A stretch of 64,000 nt of DNA from an uncultured Clostridia bacterium (GTDB lineage: Bacteria; Bacillota; Clostridia; Lachnospirales; Anaerotignaceae), in assembly GCA_902477755.1 (NCBI GenBank), contig CABSIK010000009.1, positions 24,529 through 88,528 on the forward strand, given 5' to 3'. Below, one piece after another: positions 25,153 through 34,618 of the stretch. The translations under genes were made by a program, and so were the position numbers. The notes under the pieces are model-generated. The model ran no database searches. It saw nothing but the letters and a program-made list of their open reading frames with translations, and was not told the DNA's origin. Each line of letters starts with the position of its first letter. The stretch's first letter is position 1.

Positions 25153-25233
25153 TGGGCGGAGAAGGATTCGAACCTTCGAAGCTATCGCAACAGATTTACA
25201 GTCTGCCCCCTTTGGCCGCTCGGGAATCCACCC
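25153..25233 (-). tRNA. tRNA-Tyr (GTA)
   Basis: Class II tRNA of 81 nt: acceptor GGGTGGA pairs with TCCGCCC, discriminator A, anticodon loop CTGTAAA (GTA), long variable arm, T-arm GAAGGTTCGAATCCTTC. CCA not encoded. Fourteen bp separate it from tRNA-fMet. Confidence 0.95.
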
Positions 25234-25265
25234 ATGTAGTGTAGTTATTTTTCGTTTATAAAATA

Positions 25266-25420
25266 CCGACCTGACATTGCTTGCAATGTCACGAGGGATT
25301 TTATGAAAAATAACGGAACGGTTTTTCTTTCGCCAGAAAGAAAAAACATACCTTATTTACTTTTGGAATCATTTTCTGTTTATGAATTTCCGACCTGACA
25401 TTGCTTGCAATGTCACGAGG
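25266..25420. repeat. Pair of direct repeats between tRNA-Tyr and tRNA-Thr
   Basis: An identical 31-bp core occurs at 25266-25296 and 25390-25420, centred on the palindrome GACATTGC-TT-GCAATGTC. Around each core the sequence is related for about 95 bp, including a hairpin of the form TTTTTCTTTCgccaGAAAGAAAAA or TTTTTCCTTTCctttGGAAAGGAAAAA. The interval 25234-25518 contains only this; the hairpins may be processing or termination signals between the tRNA genes. Confidence 0.8.
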
Positions 25421-25518
25421 AAATGAATGGAAAATGATGGAATGGTTTTTCCTTTCCTTTGGAAAGGAAAAAATAAACTTTATTTCTCACTTATTCCCAT
25501 TTCCAGAAATAAGAAAAA

Positions 25519-25591
25519 AGCCGATGATCGGACTCGAACCGATAACCTGCTGATTACAAGTCAGCTGCTCTGCCAATTGAGCCACATCGGC
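25519..25591 (-). tRNA. tRNA-Thr (TGT)
   Basis: 73 nt; acceptor GCCGATG pairs with CATCGGC, discriminator T, anticodon loop CTTGTAA (TGT), T-arm ATCGGTTCGAGTCCGAT. First gene of the minus-strand tRNA cluster. Confidence 0.95.
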
Positions 25592-25662
25592 ATGTGTTTT
25601 GCACTCGAACCGAATGCAAGAATAATATTATCATAACTCTTTTCATTCGTCAAGCATTTTTT

Positions 25663-25695
25663 GAAAAAAACCGGCAGAAATTTTTTTCTGCCGGC
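25663..25695 (-). terminator. Terminator of FadR-type regulator
   Basis: CCGGCAGAAA (25671-25680) pairs with TTTCTGCCGG (25685-25694); on the minus strand it is followed by TTTTTTT. Confidence 0.9.
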
Positions 25696-25706
25696 AAAGT
25701 CCTATA

Positions 25707-26435
25707 TCAACCGTATTTTACTGTCAGATTTACATAGGAAATATGCTCACGCATAGCGGAATATGCTGTCTGGTAATCACCGTTTTTAATGGCTTCCAGA
25801 ATTTTCCCATGCAGTTCAATGGTCACGTCGATGACTCTGGGGTTCTGTGTCAAAGACTCCCGCATGGCAAGGCGGATGCCTTTTTCAAAAGATTCCTTCG
25901 CCGCGATCATGGTACTGATCAGCAGTTTATTATGTGTTGCCGCAGAAACCTGCATATGAAACATAGAGTCATAGTCTACAAACAGGTTCACATCATTGCG
26001 GTAAGCAATCATTTTTTCGTAACAATGGGTCAGCTGTGCGATATCCTCTGCTGTGGCACGTTTTGCCGCATAACTTGCTGTTTCCCCTTCCAGCATATAC
26101 CGAAATTCCAACAGATCATTCAGGTCGGAATTTTCCACTGTGATGCTGAAAGGCGCAATATTGACGATGTTGTCAATCTCATTGACGAATGTGCCTGCCT
26201 TTGAGCGGCGGATAAAGCCGAAAACCGCCAGTGCTGTATAGGCTTCCCGCAGAGTGCTTCTGCCCACCCCCAGCATTTCGCTGACAATGTTTTCATTGGG
26301 CATCATATAGCCCGCAGGGAGCTTTCCTTCTATAATCAATTCTTTTAATCTTTGGAACAGTGTCTGTGAAATATTATGTTTTCCCAGATCTTTTTTCAGG
26401 TACTCAGCCTGTTCCATCAAATAATCGCGCCCCAT
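25707..26435 (-). CDS. GntR-family (FadR/FCD) transcriptional regulator
   Basis: 242 residues; ATG 26435 follows GGAGGAAG. N-terminal GntR winged helix (SQTLFQRLKELIIEGKLPAGYMMPNENIVSEMLGVGRSTLREAYTALAVFGFIRRSKAGTFV, ~residues 20-85) and C-terminal all-helical FCD domain with metal-site-type residues (DYDSMFHMQVSAATHN; IELHGKILEAI). FCD regulators respond to organic acids or sugar acids. No target operon is adjacent: it stands alone between tRNA-Thr and the CapA-like gene, so its regulon is elsewhere or it acts on the neighbouring gene. Confidence 0.93.
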   Translation of the reverse strand: MGRDYLMEQAEYLKKDLGKHNISQTLFQRLKELIIEGKLPAGYMMPNENIVSEMLGVGRSTLREAYTALAVFGFIRRSKAGTFVNEIDNIVNIAPFSITVENSDLNDLLEFRYMLEGETASYAAKRATAEDIAQLTHCYEKMIAYRNDVNLFVDYDSMFHMQVSAATHNKLLISTMIAAKESFEKGIRLAMRESLTQNPRVIDVTIELHGKILEAIKNGDYQTAYSAMREHISYVNLTVKYG

Positions 26436-26598
26436 GCCGCTTCCTCCTTACATTTTCTGTATTTTTATTCATTTTCTCTTTTGTACTTTTCAGATTACTT
26501 TCTATATCATTTTAGCACCGCTCTTATCTTCCCGCAAGACTTTACACGGACTTTCCCGAAACTTTATACCATTTTCACAAGGAAAACTGTATTTTTAA

Positions 26599-27777
26599 TT
26601 AATCTATCTCTTTAGGAAACACATATTCGTCCTGTATCTGCTCCAAAGGGATATTTTTGTCCAAAAGGAAGCAGGCTGTTTCTTCATGGATTTCTTTCAG
26701 GCGTTCATAATCCTTGGGGCGCACCACCTGATACCGTTCACTTTCCGGCAGGGTCAGCATTTCATAGACGCTTCGCACAACGAAATGATTCTGGTCATTG
26801 GCATTGCGGAACTGTGTCCAGATAGGCACGAAGGAAACCTCCTTCACCTCCGCCGGATTGTCTGCCACCTGTTCCACCGTCAGATGGAGGACAATGGAAG
26901 CGTTTCTAGGGGGTGTGGTCTGGGAGGAAATGAAATTCCCCAGAGAATAAATGATGAAGCCGTCATGGACGCCATCGCCATGATCCACCTGACGGTATTC
27001 CATCCGCTGGAGCACATGGGGATGGCTTGCCAGCACAATATCCGCTCCGGCGGCAAACATGCTGTCTGCCCATTCCACGAAAATATCATTTGGTACTGTT
27101 TCATACTCATTGCCCATGTGGGGCAGTACCACCACAACGTCTGCCAAATCCTGAGCTCTTGTAATATCTGCCATAAGGGTATCATCAATGAGATTCACCA
27201 TATAATCCTCCGGCACAGGAATGCCGTTGGTGCCATAGGTAGCCGATACAAAAGCAAACGTGATGCCATTGACTTCCTTGGTATAAATGGTATCCCTGTC
27301 CTCCTGAGAAGCGTAAGTGCCTACATGGTCGATGTCATAGGCATCCAGCTGAGCAATAGTCCGTTTCAGCCCTTCTGCCCCTGTATCCATGCTGTGATTA
27401 TTGGCAGTGGTCAGCAGATTAAAACCTGCGTCCTTCACCGCATCCAAAAAGCTGTCCGGCGTATTGAAGCAAGGAAAAGAAGCGTATTCCCTGTCAGGCC
27501 CGCCAAAGGTCAATTCCAGATTGCCAATGACAAAGTCATAACCCTCAAAATACCGCTTCACATCCTGAAAATTATGCATAAAGTCATAAGTCCCCGTTGC
27601 CGGGTCATAAGCCTCCTCATACTGATAATCATGAACCATGATATCCCCTACCACTGCCATTTTGACTTCCTTCACCACAGGCTGTGATGCGCCTGCTTCT
27701 GCCGTATATTCTGCCTTTGCACCGCCACAGCCGCAGAGCAGGAACGCCGCCGCCAGCAGCATCCACCGTTTTTTCAT
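26599..27777 (-). CDS. CapA-like metallophosphatase-fold lipoprotein
   Basis: 392 residues. Lipoprotein signal with lipobox LCGC (Cys about residue 17), then the CapA/PgsA-type calcineurin-like domain: AVVGDIMVHDYQ (metal site), GNLELTFGG, TTANNHSMDTGAEGL (NNH motif), VLPHMGNEYE and ASHPHVLQRMEY. In poly-gamma-glutamate systems CapA supports polymer export, but many orphan CapA-like proteins have other unknown roles, and no capB/capC is present here. It is expected to be anchored on the outer face of the membrane. Confidence 0.9.
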   Translation of the reverse strand: MKKRWMLLAAAFLLCGCGGAKAEYTAEAGASQPVVKEVKMAVVGDIMVHDYQYEEAYDPATGTYDFMHNFQDVKRYFEGYDFVIGNLELTFGGPDREYASFPCFNTPDSFLDAVKDAGFNLLTTANNHSMDTGAEGLKRTIAQLDAYDIDHVGTYASQEDRDTIYTKEVNGITFAFVSATYGTNGIPVPEDYMVNLIDDTLMADITRAQDLADVVVVLPHMGNEYETVPNDIFVEWADSMFAAGADIVLASHPHVLQRMEYRQVDHGDGVHDGFIIYSLGNFISSQTTPPRNASIVLHLTVEQVADNPAEVKEVSFVPIWTQFRNANDQNHFVVRSVYEMLTLPESERYQVVRPKDYERLKEIHEETACFLLDKNIPLEQIQDEYVFPKEID

Positions 27778-27914
27778 GACAAAACCCCCTTTTCTTCCAT
27801 TGATAGCATCAGTATACCATGTTTTTATGACAAAAACATTGTTTTTTCTGTGAAAAACAACTTTTCCCTACACCTATTTCCAAAATCACAACTCCCTTTA
27901 TTTTTCCCTATGAA

Positions 27915-27966
27915 TCTATGAAAAAAAGCCGGACAACCCTTTTTACAAAAGATGTCCAGCTTTTCC
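27915..27966 (-). terminator. Terminator of TPM operon
   Basis: On the minus strand AAAGCTGGACA (about 27955-27965) pairs with TGTCCGGCTTT and is followed by TTTTC. The interval 27778-27914 between it and the CapA-like gene is AT-rich with no gene seen. Confidence 0.75.
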
Positions 27967-27989
27967 GAAATTTTCACATATTATGATTG

Positions 27990-28817
27990 TTAGAATTTTC
28001 CACCGCCGCCGCCAAAGGTATGACCGCCGCTGGAGAAAGTGGAGGAGCCGCCGCCCCAAGAGTTGTTATTATTGTTCTCATTCTTGATGATGCGTTTTCT
28101 GGTGGTATGGGTTCTGACAAAGGCATCCTGATTTACGCTGAAATGCACGCTGTTTTCCTTCAGGTAAGCTCTGCCGTCGGTGAAGGGTTTCACGTTATTG
28201 TGTCCTTTCCGCATGAGCACCACAGAAACACCTGCTACCACAAGGGCAAAAATCAGGGAAACACCCATGTAAATCACAACATTCCTGCTTTCCTGCTCCT
28301 TCTGGTACTCAGACTGGTAGGCTTCGGGATTTGCCAGATATTTCTGATATTCCCCGCAGTAATACTCCACATCTGTCAAAAATGCGGACATGGCGTCATA
28401 ATACGCCCCTTCGGAGAGGATTGGCTGCACTTCATTCCAGATTTTATCAATGTAATAATCGGTGAAAATGCGGATACCTTCACCGGATGTGACCATCTGG
28501 GCATCTCTGCCCCCCATATCAATGATGAACACAATACCGTCTTTTTCCGCACCATAACCAAAATCCCCATCCAAAAAGAACTGTGCCGCATATTCTCTGG
28601 CTTCCAGTCCTTGGGTATCTGTGGTGGTCAGAAAAAGCACATCCAGCCCATAAGTCTCCCCAATGGCTTCCGCACGGGAAGTCAAATCTGCCGCTTCCTC
28701 TTGGGTATACAGTCCCGCTTCGTCGAATACATGGCCTTCCGTACGCCCGAAGGCTGTCAGACTGCCTGCAAAACAAAGGATAAGGGTCAACAAACATACC
28801 AAACCTGTTTTTCTCAT
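27990..28817 (-). CDS. TPM-domain membrane protein with Gly-rich tail
   Basis: 275 residues. ATG 28817 overlaps the stop of the upstream zinc-ribbon gene (ATGA), with GGAGGTG upstream. Signal-type N-terminus, then a TPM (TLP18.3/Psb32/MOLO-1) domain, ~residues 30-165 (VFDEAGLYTQEEAADLTSRAEAIGETYGLDVLFLTTTDTQG; DGIVFIIDMGGRDAQMVTSGEG), one transmembrane helix near residue 205 (NVVIYMGVSLIFALVVAGVSVVLM), a basic cytoplasmic segment with an Asn run and a C-terminal SWGGGSSTFSSGGHTFGGGGGKF. The Gly-rich end is typical of YgcG-like TPM proteins. Role unknown, possibly in membrane quality control with the partner protein. Confidence 0.88.
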   Translation of the reverse strand: MRKTGLVCLLTLILCFAGSLTAFGRTEGHVFDEAGLYTQEEAADLTSRAEAIGETYGLDVLFLTTTDTQGLEAREYAAQFFLDGDFGYGAEKDGIVFIIDMGGRDAQMVTSGEGIRIFTDYYIDKIWNEVQPILSEGAYYDAMSAFLTDVEYYCGEYQKYLANPEAYQSEYQKEQESRNVVIYMGVSLIFALVVAGVSVVLMRKGHNNVKPFTDGRAYLKENSVHFSVNQDAFVRTHTTRKRIIKNENNNNNSWGGGSSTFSSGGHTFGGGGGKF

Positions 28818-29932
28818 GCCATGACACCTCCAATCAGCCAAGCCAGCAGAAATGCAATGACAAAAGCAATGACAAAGATCAGCAGGAACCAAGTAACACT
28901 GCGTCCTGTATCACAAGGCAGTTCCCCTACGATTTTCCCAGTCTGTCCGTTCATGGCAAAGAGATATTTCTTACCCTTGAAATTGCTTACCAGCATCCAT
29001 ACTGGCAGCAGCAGATATGCCTGATGGTCGGATTTATAATTGGTGTTGCATTGTACGCTGTGTACCATATCATACCGTTTGCCTCCTTCGGCGGCACGAT
29101 TTTCGATGCCTTTGGAAACACGGTCTTTCATACGCTCAAAGAGGTCTTTTGGCTCATAAGTATATTTTTCTGCCAGATAGCCGCTGAGATAACGCATATC
29201 AAAGGGTTCCACTTTTGTAAAGTCAAAAGGTTCCAGCGCATCCATGAGGGCATCCTCCATATTTTCCGAAGCATCCAGAGGGATATTCTCAAAATCCATG
29301 GTGCCTGCCCGATGGATATGGAACAAATCCGTCTGGGTATAATCATAATCCCCATCACTCCAAATGAGGTGGTTTTCTCCTGTGGCATGGTAATCGAAGT
29401 CCGCTTTGCAGTCAAAGAGCCAATAAGGCACATAAACCCCTGTGATTTTCTCCAATCTCTGCTGGGAGGTAAAACCCTTAGGCAGGAGTTTTTTGCCCTT
29501 ACACAGCTTCAGAAAGGCTTCCTGCGCCTGTTTTTTATCGGTGGCAAAGGGAATCATGGCGGAGGGATGATATTTTCCGCTGAACTGCTGGGGGTTTACG
29601 GTAGGATTGCCGCAGAACACACAGAAAGTTGCCGCTGTCACATCATCGGTAACGATTTCCGCACCGCAGTTAGGGCAGCTGTACGCTCGCATGTGTTCCT
29701 GTCCGGTACCTTCTGCCACATGTTCCTCACAGGCAAACTCCACATTTTCTTTTTTGCCGCTGTCACCAGAGCTGACGGTATAGCCGCTGTTTTCGGTTTT
29801 TGCTCCTCGTTGTTCCAATTCCTCTTTGGTGTATGATGAATCACAATAATCACAGACCCATTTTGCCTGTCCGCCATCATAGCGCAGATACGCGCCGCAG
29901 CCGGGGCAAAGATAGGTGATGCCTTCTGCCAT
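28814..29932 (-). CDS. Zinc-ribbon membrane protein
   Basis: 372 residues; ATG 29932 is preceded by AAGGAGGG. Two zinc ribbons are visible: CPGCGAYLRYDGGQAKWVCDYCDSSY (residues ~8-33) and CPNCGAEIVTDDVTAATFCVFCGNP (~85-110). A long soluble domain with YVPYWLFDCKADFDYHATGE follows, and the C-terminus is one hydrophobic helix (SVTWFLLIFVIAFVIAFLLAWLIGGV). Such proteins commonly pair with LemA or TPM genes; here it overlaps the TPM gene by 4 bp and so is probably a functional partner. Function unknown. Confidence 0.85.
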   Translation of the reverse strand: MAEGITYLCPGCGAYLRYDGGQAKWVCDYCDSSYTKEELEQRGAKTENSGYTVSSGDSGKKENVEFACEEHVAEGTGQEHMRAYSCPNCGAEIVTDDVTAATFCVFCGNPTVNPQQFSGKYHPSAMIPFATDKKQAQEAFLKLCKGKKLLPKGFTSQQRLEKITGVYVPYWLFDCKADFDYHATGENHLIWSDGDYDYTQTDLFHIHRAGTMDFENIPLDASENMEDALMDALEPFDFTKVEPFDMRYLSGYLAEKYTYEPKDLFERMKDRVSKGIENRAAEGGKRYDMVHSVQCNTNYKSDHQAYLLLPVWMLVSNFKGKKYLFAMNGQTGKIVGELPCDTGRSVTWFLLIFVIAFVIAFLLAWLIGGVMA

Positions 29933-30006
29933 GATGATTCCCTCCTTTTGTCCTTTGGGTATAAGAGATTTTTTCGACTTTTCTGATATTTTTCCTTCTT
30001 GGAGAT

Positions 30007-30038
30007 ACAAAACAGGGCGGAAATCTATTTTTCCGCCC
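30007..30038 (-). terminator. Terminator of gyrB-gyrA transcript
   Basis: GGGCGGAAA (30015-30023) pairs with TTTCCGCCC (30030-30038); on the minus strand it is followed by TGTTTTG, 24 bp after the gyrA stop. Confidence 0.8.
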
Positions 30039-30061
30039 CATATCTATTTTTTCATTCTGTT

Positions 30062-32590
30062 TTACGCTTCTGTGTCTTTAGAAACGGCTGTTTCTTCATT
30101 TTCCGCATCTTCTGCCGCTTTTTCTGCCAGTTCTTCTTCCTCGGATTCGATATCATCCTCGGTGATCTTGGCAATGCCTACCACACTGACGCCTTCATCC
30201 AGATTCATCAGCTTCACGCCCTGAGAAACTCTGCCGATGGTGGAAATATCCGCACCTCTCAGGCGGATGATGACGCCTTCGGAAGTGATGAGCATGATTT
30301 CCTCATTTTCTTCCAGCATCAAAACGCCGGTGAGGAGCCCTGTTTTTTCTGTAAGCTGGTGGATCTTCACACCCATGCCGCCGCGGTACTGGACTTTAAA
30401 TTCTTCCGGTACCGTCTGTTTTCCGAAGCCTTTTTCCGTTACATTGAGGACTTTGGCTGTGGGGCTCATTTTGACAGCGGAAACCAGATAATCCTCTTCT
30501 TTCAGGGAGATGGCTTTCACGCCGGTAGCTGTTCTGCCCATGGGGCGCACATCTTTTTCACTGAAACGGATGCCCATGCCATTTCTGGTTGCTGCCAGAA
30601 TTTCATCTTCCCCTTCGGTGGTCATGACGGAAATGAGGCTATCATCTTCACGCAGGTTAATGGCAATCAAACCGCCTTTGCGGATATTGCTGTAGCTTGC
30701 CATATCTGTTTTCTTGATCAGACCCTGTTTTGTCAGCATCACCAGATAACGGTCTTCCCTAAATTCCTTCACGGGAATTACTGCTGTGACAGATTCATCA
30801 GGAGCAATCTCCAGCAGGTTGACAATGGCCATGCCCCTTGCGGTTCTGCCTGCTTCGGGGATTTCGTAGCCTTTCAGACGGTACACTCTGCCATGGTCTG
30901 TGAAGAACAGGATGGTGTCGTGAGTGGAGCACAGGAACAGGTCTTTGACGAAGTCCTCATCCCTCGTCTGCATGCCAACGATACCACGTCCGCCACGGTT
31001 CTGGCTCTTATAAGTCATAAGCGGTGTCCGTTTCACATAGTTCAGGTTAGACAGGGTAAATACACATGTTTCCTCGTCAATGAGGTCTTCCACGTCGATT
31101 TCGCCGGGGTTTGCTACCAGCTGGGTACGACGGGGGTCTGCGTATTTTGTTTTGATTTCCTGCATTTCATCACGGATGACACCCAACAGTTTGGCTTCGT
31201 CTGCCAGCAGGGATTTATAATAAGCGATTTTTTCCTGCAAATCTTTATATTCCGCGTCGATTTTTTCATGTTCCAGCCCTTGCAGTCTGCGCAGCTGCAT
31301 TTCCAGAATGGCTTGTGCCTGAATTTCAGACAGACCAAAGCGTTCCATCAAGCGTTCCTTTGCGTTATCGTAGCTGGTACGGATGATGCGGATGACTTCG
31401 TCGATATTGGAAATGGCAATACGCAGCCCTTCCAGAATATGGGCGCGTTTTTCCGCCTTATCCAGATTGAATTTCGTCCGGCGAGTCACCACTTCTTCCT
31501 GATGTTTCAGGTATTCTGCCAGCATCTGCTGGAGATTCAGCACCGCAGGCTTGCCGTTTACCAAGGCAATCATAATAGCGCCGAAGCTTTCCTGCAACTG
31601 GGTATATTTATAAAGCTGATTCAGGATAACGTTAGCGTTTGCGTCTTTTTTCAGCTCAATGATGATCTGAATATCATCACCAGCGGAAGCGTCGTACAGG
31701 TCGCTGATGCCGTCCACACGTTTTTCTTTTACCAATTCGGCAATTTTTTCGATCAAACGGAGTTTATTGACCATGTAAGGGATTTCCGTTACGACGATTT
31801 TTTCTCTGCCGTTTGCCATGGGCTGGATTTCCGCTGTGGAGCGCACAAGGATTTTCCCTCTGCCTGTGCGGTACGCCGCACGGATGCCGCTTTTGCCCAG
31901 AATGGTTGCACCAGTGGGGAAGTCTGGGCCTTTGATATATTCCATCAGTTCTTCCACATCGGTTTCCTTGCCATTGATTTTATTGTCAATCATGACAGTC
32001 AAACCATCAATGACTTCTCCCAGATTATGAGGGGGAATATTTGTTGCCATACCGACAGCAATACCGGAAGAACCGTTCACCAGCAGGTTGGGAATCCTTG
32101 CAGGCAGTACCACAGGTTCTTTTTCCGTTTCGTCGTAGTTTGGCGTAAAGTCTACGGTATCTTTTTCGATGTCCGCCAGCATGGCTGCCGCCACCTTGGA
32201 CATACGGGCTTCGGTGTAACGGGCTGCCGCTGCGCCGTAGCCGTCAATGGAGCCAAAGTTCCCGTGACCGTCTACCAGCATATAGCGCATGGAGAAATTC
32301 TGCGCCATACGCACCATTGCCTGATAGATGGAGCTGTCGCCGTGGGGGTGGTATTTACCCATGGTATCACCAGTGATACGGGCGGACTTTTTATAGGGTT
32401 TATTAGGCTCCAGATTCATTTCGTTCATGGAGTAGAGAATTCTTCTCTGTACAGGCTTCAGACCGTCCCGAACATCAGGCAGTGCTCTGGCAACGATAAC
32501 GCTCATGGCGTAGTCGATATAGCACTTTTTCATTTCCTCATTGATGTCTATGGAAACGACCTTATCCAGTTCGTTGTTTACTTCACTCAT
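30062..32590 (-). CDS. gyrA: DNA gyrase subunit A
   Basis: 842 residues, full family length. N-terminal breakage-reunion domain with the catalytic Tyr in AARYTEARM (about residue 123), QRDR segment HPHGDSSIYQAMVRMAQ, GyrA-box type QRGGRG (here NRGGRGIVGM, residues ~520-530), and six C-terminal beta-propeller blades, ending in an acidic tail (ITEDDIESEEEELAEKAAEDAENEE). The position equivalent to E. coli Asp87 is Gln. GyrA with GyrB introduces negative supercoils. The gene lies 22 bp after gyrB and both are read from one promoter. Confidence 0.98.
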   Translation of the reverse strand: MSEVNNELDKVVSIDINEEMKKCYIDYAMSVIVARALPDVRDGLKPVQRRILYSMNEMNLEPNKPYKKSARITGDTMGKYHPHGDSSIYQAMVRMAQNFSMRYMLVDGHGNFGSIDGYGAAAARYTEARMSKVAAAMLADIEKDTVDFTPNYDETEKEPVVLPARIPNLLVNGSSGIAVGMATNIPPHNLGEVIDGLTVMIDNKINGKETDVEELMEYIKGPDFPTGATILGKSGIRAAYRTGRGKILVRSTAEIQPMANGREKIVVTEIPYMVNKLRLIEKIAELVKEKRVDGISDLYDASAGDDIQIIIELKKDANANVILNQLYKYTQLQESFGAIMIALVNGKPAVLNLQQMLAEYLKHQEEVVTRRTKFNLDKAEKRAHILEGLRIAISNIDEVIRIIRTSYDNAKERLMERFGLSEIQAQAILEMQLRRLQGLEHEKIDAEYKDLQEKIAYYKSLLADEAKLLGVIRDEMQEIKTKYADPRRTQLVANPGEIDVEDLIDEETCVFTLSNLNYVKRTPLMTYKSQNRGGRGIVGMQTRDEDFVKDLFLCSTHDTILFFTDHGRVYRLKGYEIPEAGRTARGMAIVNLLEIAPDESVTAVIPVKEFREDRYLVMLTKQGLIKKTDMASYSNIRKGGLIAINLREDDSLISVMTTEGEDEILAATRNGMGIRFSEKDVRPMGRTATGVKAISLKEEDYLVSAVKMSPTAKVLNVTEKGFGKQTVPEEFKVQYRGGMGVKIHQLTEKTGLLTGVLMLEENEEIMLITSEGVIIRLRGADISTIGRVSQGVKLMNLDEGVSVVGIAKITEDDIESEEEELAEKAAEDAENEETAVSKDTEA

Positions 32591-32612
32591 GGTTTCACCT
32601 CAATCCCTTTCA

Positions 32613-34514
32613 TCAGAAGTCCATTTCCGCATACTGTGCGTTTTCCTCGATAAATTCCCGTCTGGGTTCCACACTGTCCCCCATGAGCATGCTGAAGATT
32701 TCATCTGCCAAAAGGGCGTCGCTGATATCAACTTTTTTCAAAATACGGTGTTCCACGGCCATGGTGGTGTCACGGAGCTGGTCATAGTCCATTTCACCCA
32801 GACCTTTATACCGCTGTACGTCTTTGATATTATCTCTGCCGATTTCCTTGTAAAGTTCTTCCAGCTGGATGTCGTCATAAACGTAGTAATGCTTTTTGTT
32901 CTTCTCAACCCGATACAGAGGGGGCTGTGCAATATATACCTTGCCTTCCTCGATAAGCTGGGGCATATAGCGATAGAAGAATGTCAGCAGCAGTGTACGG
33001 ATATGGGCGCCATCCACGTCGGCATCGGTCATGATAACGATTTTATGATAACGGAGTTTTTCAATATCAAAATCCTCAGAAATCCCTGTGCCGAAAGCGG
33101 TAATCATATTGCGGATTTCCTCACTGTTAAGGATTCTGTCCAGCCTTGCTTTTTCCACGTTCAAAATTTTCCCACGCAAAGGCAGGATGGCCTGTGTTTT
33201 CGGGTCACGGGCTTTGATGGCAGAACCGCCAGCGGAATTCCCTTCGACGATATAGATTTCACATTCGTAAGGGTCACGGCTGGTGCAGTCAGTGAGCTTG
33301 CCGGGCATACGGGTATTTTCCAGACCAGTTTTCCGGCGGACAAGTTCCCTTGCCTTTCTGGCGGCGTCACGGGCTCTGGAAGCCATAAGACCTTTTTCGA
33401 TGATGATTTTACCCACAGAAGGGTTTTCTTCCAGGAAATAGGTCAAATATTCGCTCAAAACGGCTTCTACAGCACCTTTTGCCTCGCTGGTGCCCAGTTT
33501 CGCCTTTGTCTGGCCTTCAAACTGAGGGTCACCTACTTTGATGCTGACAACGGCAGTCATGCCTTCCCTTACGTCATCACCGGAAAGCTTCTTGTCAGAA
33601 TCCTTGATGATGCCGATTTTCTTGCCGTAGTCGTTGATGGTCTTGGTCAGACCGGATTTAAAGCCCACCAGATGGGTACCGCCATCGGGGGTATTGATGT
33701 TATTTACGAAGGTAAAGATGTTTTCTGTGTAGCCATCGTTATGCTGGAAAGCCACTTCCACCAGCACGCCGTCCTTTTCGCCGGTGGCATAGAAAATATT
33801 GTCATAAAGAGGCTGACGGCTTTTGTTGATATAAGCAACAAATTCCTTGATGCCCCCTTCGTAGTGGAAGGAGCGGTTCTGTTCCTTGCCTTCTCTCAGG
33901 TCGATGAGGTTGATCTTCAGGCCTTTTGTCAGGAAAGCTGTTTCTCTCAGGCGCTGTTTCAGGACATCATAGGTAAACACCGTTTCTTCAAAAATTTCCG
34001 GGTCGGGCAGGAAATGAACGAAGGTACCGTGTTTGTCTGTGGTGCCGATTTCATGAACAGGGCAAAGGACATTGCCTCTTTCGTAGCGCTGTTCATAGAT
34101 TTTGCCGTCGCTGTAGACATTGACATAAAGCCATGTGGACAGGGCATTTACGACAGACGCACCTACCCCATGGAGACCGCCGGACACTTTATATCCGCCG
34201 CCGCCGAATTTGCCGCCTGCGTGCAGTATGGTAAATACCACTTCCAGAGCGGAAATGCCTTTTTGGTGATGGATGCCTACAGGGATCCCACGGCCGTTGT
34301 CCAATACGGAAATGGAGTTGTCCGGATGGATGGTGACAGTGATCTCCGTGCAGAAGCCTGCCAAAGCTTCGTCAACGGCATTGTCCACGATTTCATATAC
34401 CAGATGATGGAGCCCCTTTTCACTGGTGGAGCCGATATACATGCCCGGGCGTTTGCGCACCGCTTCCAGCCCTTCCAGGACTTGGATTTGGCTTTCATTA
34501 TATTCTGCTGACAT
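32613..34514 (-). CDS. gyrB: DNA gyrase subunit B
   Basis: 633 residues; start ATG 34514 behind GGAGAGG. GHKL ATPase motifs (EIVDNAVDEALAGFC, DNGRGIPVGIH, GGLHGVGASVVNALS), transducer, and the TOPRIM part with EGNSAGGSA, LPLRGKILNVEKA and TDADVDGAHIRTL Mg-binding residues are all present; ends in the GyrA-interaction tail. Supplies the ATPase of gyrase. Divided from recF by 305 bp holding a strong promoter and the recF terminator. Confidence 0.98.
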   Translation of the reverse strand: MSAEYNESQIQVLEGLEAVRKRPGMYIGSTSEKGLHHLVYEIVDNAVDEALAGFCTEITVTIHPDNSISVLDNGRGIPVGIHHQKGISALEVVFTILHAGGKFGGGGYKVSGGLHGVGASVVNALSTWLYVNVYSDGKIYEQRYERGNVLCPVHEIGTTDKHGTFVHFLPDPEIFEETVFTYDVLKQRLRETAFLTKGLKINLIDLREGKEQNRSFHYEGGIKEFVAYINKSRQPLYDNIFYATGEKDGVLVEVAFQHNDGYTENIFTFVNNINTPDGGTHLVGFKSGLTKTINDYGKKIGIIKDSDKKLSGDDVREGMTAVVSIKVGDPQFEGQTKAKLGTSEAKGAVEAVLSEYLTYFLEENPSVGKIIIEKGLMASRARDAARKARELVRRKTGLENTRMPGKLTDCTSRDPYECEIYIVEGNSAGGSAIKARDPKTQAILPLRGKILNVEKARLDRILNSEEIRNMITAFGTGISEDFDIEKLRYHKIVIMTDADVDGAHIRTLLLTFFYRYMPQLIEEGKVYIAQPPLYRVEKNKKHYYVYDDIQLEELYKEIGRDNIKDVQRYKGLGEMDYDQLRDTTMAVEHRILKKVDISDALLADEIFSMLMGDSVEPRREFIEENAQYAEMDF

Positions 34515-34618
34515 ATTTTCCTCTCCTCACATATTTTTGGCAAATGATTTTCCCGTATTTTCGGGAAAAATTGCCCCAAAAAAATCGGATGGTTCTGCAT
34601 CCGGTAAATCATAGTGGT

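Noticed and set aside
29999..34511. Long plus-strand open frames (884 and 656 residues) over gyrA and gyrB
   Set aside because: Antisense to certain genes; Phe/His/Cys-rich composition typical of shadow frames.
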